From an uncultured Olsenella sp. (GTDB lineage Bacteria > Actinomycetota > Coriobacteriia > Coriobacteriales > Atopobiaceae), in assembly GCA_949290055.1 (NCBI GenBank), contig CASEQJ010000016.1:1-40817 (forward strand): a stretch of 40,817 nucleotides of DNA. Reading direction: 5' to 3'. Positions within the stretch are counted from its first letter, which is position 1, and every line of letters begins with the position of its first letter. Both the position numbers and the translations under genes were made by a program. Below are positions 36,144 through 40,817 of this stretch, piece by piece. The notes beneath the pieces are model-generated. The model did not search any database and had not been told where the DNA came from. It saw only the letters and a program-made list of their open reading frames with translations.

Positions 36144-37090
36144 GTCGCACTAGCAGCGAGAAGGACCAGGAGCATAGGAGCGAGGGCCTTGACCGCCAGA
36201 TCGAGCTCCTGGAGGGTCGCAGGGCCTCGAAGGAGGAGGCGCGTGCCGCCGGCGGCCTGCGCGGCCAGAAGGCGCGCAGTTCCGCCGAGAAGCTCCTCAC
36301 CCGTTCCATGTCGGGGGCGATCTACGTCGTCGTGACGCTCGCGTGCGTCCTGTGCGGCCCCCTCGCCACAAGCGTCCTGATCGCCGCCGAGGCGTGGCTG
36401 TGCTGCTCCGAGTTCTTCAGAATCTGCCGCATGGGCGGGCGCATGCCCAACGAGTCGCTCGGTCTTGTGGCGGCGCTGCTCTTTCCCGCCGCCGCCTACC
36501 TGCATGGCCTCGCCGCGTGCGCGCTCGTCGTGCTGCTTCTGCTCGTCGCCTGCGCCTGCTGGTACGTGTTCACGCCCCGCGCGAACGTCGCCGACGTCGC
36601 CGTGACGGCGTTTGGCCCGCTCTACACCTCGCTGTGCTTTGTGAGCCTCATACTCGTCCGCAAGGTCGACACCGGGATCACCGGCGCGCTCGTGACGCTC
36701 GCGATCATGTTCTCCATTTGGGTGAACGACGCCTTCGCGTACTTCGTGGGCTCCGCAATCGGCTCGCACAAGCTCGCTCCCCGCATATCTCCGAGCAAGA
36801 GCGTCGAGGGCTTTGTCGGCGGGCTCGTCGGGTCGGTGCTCGTGTGGGTCCTTATCGCCCTGTTCGTCTTTGAGGACCTGAGCGTCGCCGGTGCCGTCGG
36901 GCTCGGCCTGGCCGTCGGTGCCGTCTCGGTCTTTGGCGACCTCTTCGAGTCGCGCCTCAAGCGCGGCGTCGGCGTCAAGGACTCCGGCAACGTCCTGCCC
37001 GGGCACGGCGGTCTGCTCGACCGCTCGGACTCCATGCTCTTCGGCGGCACGACCGCGCTCTTCCTTCTCTACCTTGGGGGGCTGCTATGA
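36140..37090 (+). CDS. cdsA: Phosphatidate cytidylyltransferase (CDP-diglyceride synthase)
   Basis: Integral membrane enzyme activating phosphatidic acid with CTP for phospholipid synthesis; 316 residues. A charged cytoplasmic N-terminus of ~55 residues (SSEKDQEHRSEG..., longer than usual) precedes about seven or eight hydrophobic segments. The CdsA signature is at 271-298: SRLKRGVGVKDSGNVLPGHG followed by GLLDRSDS. The GTG at 36140 overlaps uppS, with GGAGGAG at 36123-36129. The stop overlaps the dxr ATG. Confidence 0.94.
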   Translation: MSRTSSEKDQEHRSEGLDRQIELLEGRRASKEEARAAGGLRGQKARSSAEKLLTRSMSGAIYVVVTLACVLCGPLATSVLIAAEAWLCCSEFFRICRMGGRMPNESLGLVAALLFPAAAYLHGLAACALVVLLLLVACACWYVFTPRANVADVAVTAFGPLYTSLCFVSLILVRKVDTGITGALVTLAIMFSIWVNDAFAYFVGSAIGSHKLAPRISPSKSVEGFVGGLVGSVLVWVLIALFVFEDLSVAGAVGLGLAVGAVSVFGDLFESRLKRGVGVKDSGNVLPGHGGLLDRSDSMLFGGTTALFLLYLGGLL

Positions 37091-38262
37091 CAAGAGGTGA
37101 GGGAGATCCCCTGCGCGTTGCGGTTCTCGGCTGCTCGGGCTCCATTGGGACGCAGACGCTCGACGTGTGCCGCAGGCACCCCGAGCGCCTTCGCGTGGTC
37201 GCGCTCTCCGTGAACGCCCAGACGTCCGCGCTCGTCTCGGCGGCGCGCGAGTTTGGTGCCAGACACGTTGCCGTCTCGAGCCCCGATCGCGCGGGGGACC
37301 CCTGCCTGAGCGAGCTTCCCGACGACTGCGAGCTTCTGAGCGGTCCCGAGGCCGCGGCGGAGCTTGCCGCTCTTCCAGACGTCGACGTCGTCGTGAACGC
37401 GCTCGTCGGGTTCGCCGGCATGCACGCCGGCTACGTCGCGCTCGAGCGCGGCAAGACGCTCGCCTACGCGAACAAGGAGTCGATCGTCTGCGGCGGAGAC
37501 CTTCTCATGCCCCTTGTGAGGCCGGGCAAGCTCATTCCCGTCGACTCCGAGCACAGCGCGATCTTTCAGTGCCTGGTGGGGGAGCGCGACGCCGACCTCA
37601 GGCGAATCTGGCTCACCTGCTCGGGGGGTCCCTTCTACGGGCGGACGCGCGAGGACCTTGCAACGGTGAGCGCCGCCGACGCCCTTGCGCACCCCACCTG
37701 GACCATGGGGCCCAAGATCACCATTGACTGCTCCACGCTCATGAACAAGGGCCTCGAGGTCATAGAGGCGCACCACCTCTTTGGCGTCGACATTGACGCG
37801 ATCAGCGTCCTCATTCACCGCCAGAGCAAGATTCACTCCATGGTCGAGTTCTCCGACGGTGTGGTGAAGGCGCAGCTCGGCGCCTCGGACATGCGAGCCC
37901 CGATCCAGTACGCCCTGAGCTACCCCGAGCGCTGGGAGGCGGTCGCCGACACCGTCGACTGGTGGGGCTGCGAGCCGCTCACCTTCGACGCTCCCGACCT
38001 CGACACCTTTGGCTGTCTTCGACTTGCCTGCGACGCGGGAAGGGTCGGCGGCACGCTGCCGTGCGCCATGAATGCGGCCAACGAGGTCGCCAACGCCGGG
38101 TTCCGTCAAGGTATGTGCGGTTTCCTCGACATAGAGCGCATCGTCTCCCGCGTCATGGACCAGACGTCGGTTGAGCGGGTAGAAAGCCTGGAACAACTCG
38201 ACCAGGTCGACACCCTCGCTCGCGAGCGTGCCTCGGCCGTTCTCGCGGAGGTTCGTGGGTGA
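37087..38262 (+). CDS. dxr: 1-deoxy-D-xylulose 5-phosphate reductoisomerase
   Basis: NADPH-dependent conversion of DXP to MEP, the committed step of the non-mevalonate isoprenoid pathway; 391 residues. RVAVLGCSGSIGTQTLDVCRRHP is the NADPH site, LAYANKESIVCGGDLL and IPVDSEHSAIFQCL carry metal/substrate residues, and TCSGGPFYGRTREDL, HPTWTMGPKITIDCSTLMNKGLE are diagnostic. It overlaps cdsA and rseP by four bases each (ATGA, GTGA). With ispG downstream it covers two MEP-pathway steps feeding uppS. Confidence 0.97.
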   Translation: MTRGEGDPLRVAVLGCSGSIGTQTLDVCRRHPERLRVVALSVNAQTSALVSAAREFGARHVAVSSPDRAGDPCLSELPDDCELLSGPEAAAELAALPDVDVVVNALVGFAGMHAGYVALERGKTLAYANKESIVCGGDLLMPLVRPGKLIPVDSEHSAIFQCLVGERDADLRRIWLTCSGGPFYGRTREDLATVSAADALAHPTWTMGPKITIDCSTLMNKGLEVIEAHHLFGVDIDAISVLIHRQSKIHSMVEFSDGVVKAQLGASDMRAPIQYALSYPERWEAVADTVDWWGCEPLTFDAPDLDTFGCLRLACDAGRVGGTLPCAMNAANEVANAGFRQGMCGFLDIERIVSRVMDQTSVERVESLEQLDQVDTLARERASAVLAEVRG

Positions 38263-39644
38263 GCAGCGTGCTTGGTGTTCTTGTCACCGTCTTCTGGGGC
38301 GTCCTCGTCCTCTCCCTGCTCGTCTTCGCTCACGAGGGCGGACACTACCTCGCCGCGCGCGCCTGCCGCGTCCGCGCGACCGAGTTCTTCCTCGGGCTGC
38401 CCTGTCGCCTCAAGCTCTCGCGCAAGAGTGCCAAGGTCGGAACCGAGTTCGGCGTGACCCCGCTGCTTCTGGGCGGCTACACGCGCATTTGCGGCATGGA
38501 GGGAACCGAGGACCCGCTTCTTGCGCCCGCGCTCGACCTGGTCATGCGCCGTGGGCGCGTGAGGGCCCAGGAGGTTGCCGACGAGCTCGGCGTTGACCTC
38601 GACCGGGCCTACGAGCTGCTTGTCACCCTGAGCGACTGGGCGGCGATTCGCCCCTTCTACGACCCCGCGCTCGGCGAGGGCCCCTCCCAGTCGACCTATC
38701 CCGCCTCGTTCGAGACCGTGCGACGCGACGCCGCCCTCCTGACGGAGTACGACCGCGGGCATGACTTCGCCACTGAGGGGACAACCGAGGCCGGGCTTCC
38801 TCGCGAGACCGCCCTGTCGCCCGAGGCGTTTCTCGACCACGAGCGCTCGCGGACCTACCTGGGCGTCGGCTTTCTCAGGCGCTGCGCCATGCTGCTCGCT
38901 GGGCCGCTGGTGAACGTCCTTCTCGCCTTTGTGATCGTGACCTGCGCCCTCATGGTGCGCGGCGTCGACTACGTCTCGAACGTCAACGTCTTGGGCTCGG
39001 TCACCGAGGGCTCCCTTGCCGAGCGCTCCGGCCTTGAGGCGGGCGACGTCCTGACCTCGGTGGACGGCAGCGAGGTCTCCACATGGACGGAGATCGTGGA
39101 GGCCCTGAAGGGGCCCCTTTCCGAGGGGCGCGACTTCGAGATCACCTACGAGCGCGACGGCGCGGCGCACGAGGTTGTGATCGACCTGCCCGACGGCGAG
39201 CCGACCGAGCTGCTCGGCGTGAACGCCACGGTCGCCACCTACCACCCGACCCTTCCCGAGGCGACGTCGGTGACGTTTGACTACGTCGGCCAGGTCGCGG
39301 GCGCCGTCGCGCAGCTCCTGCAGCCCCAGCACACCATGGAGGTGCTCGACCAGTCGTCCTCGGTCGTCGGTATTGCCGTCATGACCTCCGAGGCCGCGTC
39401 GTCGGGCGCCTATGACCTCGCCGTCATTGTCGCGGCGATCTCCATGTCGCTCGGCTTCATGAACCTGCTGCCCATACCTCCCTTTGACGGCGGCAAGATC
39501 TTGATCGAGCTCGTGCAGCTCGTGATTCGCAGGCCGCTCCCGCAGCGCGCGGTCGTCGCCGTGAGCTACGTGGGCATGGCCTTCATACTCTTTGTCTTCG
39601 TCGTCGTGCTGAGAAACGACGTCGTGCGTTTTGTCTTCGGTTAG
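38259..39644 (+). CDS. rseP: Site-2 protease RseP/RasP-like with an inserted HTH-like domain
   Basis: Intramembrane zinc metalloprotease (M50); 461 residues. HEGGH at 25-29 is the zinc motif, LLLGGYTRICGM (70-80) the conserved loop, LRRCAMLLAGPLVNVLLAF (206-224) the second core segment, a PDZ domain spans ~242-315, and NLLPIPPFDGG (402-412) gives the third zinc ligand D410. In the usual protein the loop is followed quickly by the AGPL helix. Here ~120 extra residues (82-201) intervene, including RRGRVRAQEVADELGVDLDR (97-116), which looks like a winged-helix/HTH segment. The GTG start overlaps dxr. Confidence 0.92.
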   Translation: MSSVLGVLVTVFWGVLVLSLLVFAHEGGHYLAARACRVRATEFFLGLPCRLKLSRKSAKVGTEFGVTPLLLGGYTRICGMEGTEDPLLAPALDLVMRRGRVRAQEVADELGVDLDRAYELLVTLSDWAAIRPFYDPALGEGPSQSTYPASFETVRRDAALLTEYDRGHDFATEGTTEAGLPRETALSPEAFLDHERSRTYLGVGFLRRCAMLLAGPLVNVLLAFVIVTCALMVRGVDYVSNVNVLGSVTEGSLAERSGLEAGDVLTSVDGSEVSTWTEIVEALKGPLSEGRDFEITYERDGAAHEVVIDLPDGEPTELLGVNATVATYHPTLPEATSVTFDYVGQVAGAVAQLLQPQHTMEVLDQSSSVVGIAVMTSEAASSGAYDLAVIVAAISMSLGFMNLLPIPPFDGGKILIELVQLVIRRPLPQRAVVAVSYVGMAFILFVFVVVLRNDVVRFVFG

Positions 39645-39652
39645 GAGCGGCC

Positions 39653-40732
39653 ATGAGCGAGAGCCCTATGCGCGCTGCGCGCGAGCTCACCAGACCCGTG
39701 AGCGTGGGAGGCGTCGTCGTCGGGGGCGGGGCGCCGGTCTCGGTTCAGTCCATGTGCACGACCGACACTGCCGACGCCGCCGCCACGCTCGAGCAGATCG
39801 AGGGGCTGGCAGCGGCCGGCTGCGAGATCGTTCGCGTGGCGATTCCGAGCGCCGCGGCGTTGGACGGATTCTCTGAGATCTGCGCGCGGTCTCCGCTGCC
39901 CGTGGTCGCCGATATCCACTTCGACCACACGCTCGCGATCGAGGCGTGTCGCCGCGGGGCCGCCGCGCTGCGCGTGAACCCCGGCAACATAGGTGAGTGG
40001 GCCCGCGTGGACGCGGTCATAGACGAGGCTGGCGTCGCTGGGATTCCCATTCGCATCGGCGTCAATGCCGGTTCGCTCGACCCCGCCTTCGCCGAGCGCG
40101 AGGACCTCACGCACGTCGAGAAGCTCGTGGGCTCGGCGACCTCGTTCGTGGAGCATTTCCGCGAGCGCGGCTTTGCCGACATCGTCCTCTCCGCCAAGGC
40201 GCACGGCGTGCCCACGACCGTCGAGGTCAACCGCGCCCTCTCGCGCGAGCTGCCCGAGGTCCCGCTCCACATTGGCGTGACCGAGGCCGGCACCCTGAGG
40301 CAGGGGACCGTCAAGAACGCCGCCGCGATCGGTGCGCTGCTCATGGAGGGCATAGGCGACACCATGCGCCTCTCGCTCACCGCCGACCCGGTGGAGGAGG
40401 TCAACGTCGCCTGGGACCTGCTCTCGGCCGTGGGTCTTCGCCGTCTGCGTCCCGAGCTCGTGAGCTGTCCGACCTGCGGGCGCTGCCAGTGGGACCTCAT
40501 GGGCGTCGCCGCCGAGGTGGAGCGCCGCCTGTCCGGCGTCCGCGCCCCGATCACGGTCGCCGTCATGGGCTGCGTGGTGAACGGACCCGGCGAGGCCAAG
40601 GGTGCCGACATCGGACTGGCCGGCGGTCGCGGCAAGGCCGTGCTCTTCGCCTCGGGCGAGAAGATCCGCACGGTCGACGAGGCGGACGCCGTCGACGAGC
40701 TCTTCGCCGAGATCGAACGCCGCTTCGCCTGA
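39653..40732 (+). CDS. ispG: 4-hydroxy-3-methylbut-2-en-1-yl diphosphate synthase (GcpE)
   Basis: 4Fe-4S enzyme of the MEP pathway, reducing MEcPP to HMBPP; 359 residues. SVQSMCTTDTADAAATLEQI, ALRVNPGNIG and LHIGVTEAGT are family motifs. Cluster ligands C272, C275 (SCPTCGRC), C307 and E314 (GCVVNGPGEA) are all present. TTAGGAG precedes the ATG, 8 bp after rseP. The dxr-rseP-ispG order is common in Firmicutes and Actinobacteria; proS often follows, but nothing is readable in the remaining 85 bases. Confidence 0.97.
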   Translation: MSESPMRAARELTRPVSVGGVVVGGGAPVSVQSMCTTDTADAAATLEQIEGLAAAGCEIVRVAIPSAAALDGFSEICARSPLPVVADIHFDHTLAIEACRRGAAALRVNPGNIGEWARVDAVIDEAGVAGIPIRIGVNAGSLDPAFAEREDLTHVEKLVGSATSFVEHFRERGFADIVLSAKAHGVPTTVEVNRALSRELPEVPLHIGVTEAGTLRQGTVKNAAAIGALLMEGIGDTMRLSLTADPVEEVNVAWDLLSAVGLRRLRPELVSCPTCGRCQWDLMGVAAEVERRLSGVRAPITVAVMGCVVNGPGEAKGADIGLAGGRGKAVLFASGEKIRTVDEADAVDELFAEIERRFA

Positions 40733-40779
40733 GTCGTCCGGACCCGCGGCGGGCAGGGCAACCTCCGGCGCTCGGACAG

Positions 40780-40804
40780 CTTGCCGAGGAGGGCGCTCGG
40801 CAAG
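40780..40804 (+). other. Inverted repeat at the window end
   Basis: CTTGCCGAG (40780-40788) / CTCGGCAAG (40796-40804), perfect 9-bp stem with a 7-nt loop, in the space after ispG. No T-tract follows. GGCGCTCGG also occurs twice (40767-40775, 40792-40800). It may be a processing site or the start of a leader of the next gene; the window ends too soon to say. Confidence 0.35.
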
Positions 40805-40817
40805 AACTCGCGGCGGA

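Overview
The window is a dense, high-GC (clearly well above 60%) chromosomal segment of a bacterium. The protein set and gene order point to an actinobacterium of the class Coriobacteriia (Olsenella/Atopobium/Collinsella-like). It combines actinobacterial base composition with Firmicutes-style content: split glycyl-tRNA synthetase (glyQ/glyS) next to a PPDK regulatory-type gene and ppdK, folate-type TrmFO, RNase HII with an N-terminal extension, and yqeK-rsfS downstream of obgE-proB-proA-nadD. This assignment is an inference from content, not from a database match. Almost every gene is on the + strand; only a two-component pair is on the - strand.

Layout. 1-2.9 kb: the tail of an unidentified gene, then a coupled radical-SAM pair (TIGR03960/TIGR03936 type). 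3.0-3.7 kb: rplU-rpmA with a strong promoter and a perfect terminator. 3.7-4.1 kb: a gene-free stretch holding an inverted-repeat element, an attenuator-like fold and two operator-like palindromes. 4.1-9.7 kb: obgE-proB-proA-nadD-yqeK-rsfS. 9.7-10.6 kb: a REP-associated tyrosine transposase (RAYT) flanked by its palindromes. 10.6-11.9 kb: dinB. 11.9-13.9 kb: histidine kinase and response regulator on the - strand. 14.0-16.6 kb: rpsP-khpA-rimM-trmD-lepB. 16.6-19.6 kb: glyQ-glyS. 19.7-23.4 kb: a half-length PPDK-regulator-like gene, a second gene-free stretch with a relative of the 3.7 kb element, and ppdK. 23.4-25.5 kb: dgt and a DUF6273-type membrane-anchored protein. 25.5-29.8 kb: rplS, rnhB, yraN, comM-like AAA+ gene, dprA. 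29.8-32.1 kb: trmFO and a Xer recombinase. 32.1-40.7 kb: rpsB-tsf, then pyrH-frr-uppS-cdsA-dxr-rseP-ispG, an unbroken run from translation factors through isoprenoid/lipid carrier synthesis.

The functional themes are translation (ribosomal proteins, tRNA modification, elongation and recycling factors), isoprenoid and phospholipid precursor synthesis (dxr, ispG, uppS, cdsA), proline and NAD synthesis, pyruvate/PEP interconversion, and DNA uptake and repair. Neighbouring genes are often joined by 1-4 bp stop/start overlaps, and GTG and TTG starts are common, so several starts were placed by Shine-Dalgarno position.

The most unusual items are: (1) the RAYT with four dispersed palindromes, two of which supply the stop codon of the gene they follow; (2) two related intergenic inverted-repeat elements at 3.7 kb and 20.2 kb; (3) an RseP-type protease with a roughly 120-residue insertion that looks like a helix-turn-helix domain; (4) a PPDK regulatory protein reduced to its N-terminal half; and (5) structured leaders before obgE, rpsP and rpsB. 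No tRNA, rRNA, CRISPR array or complete insertion sequence other than the RAYT unit was seen.
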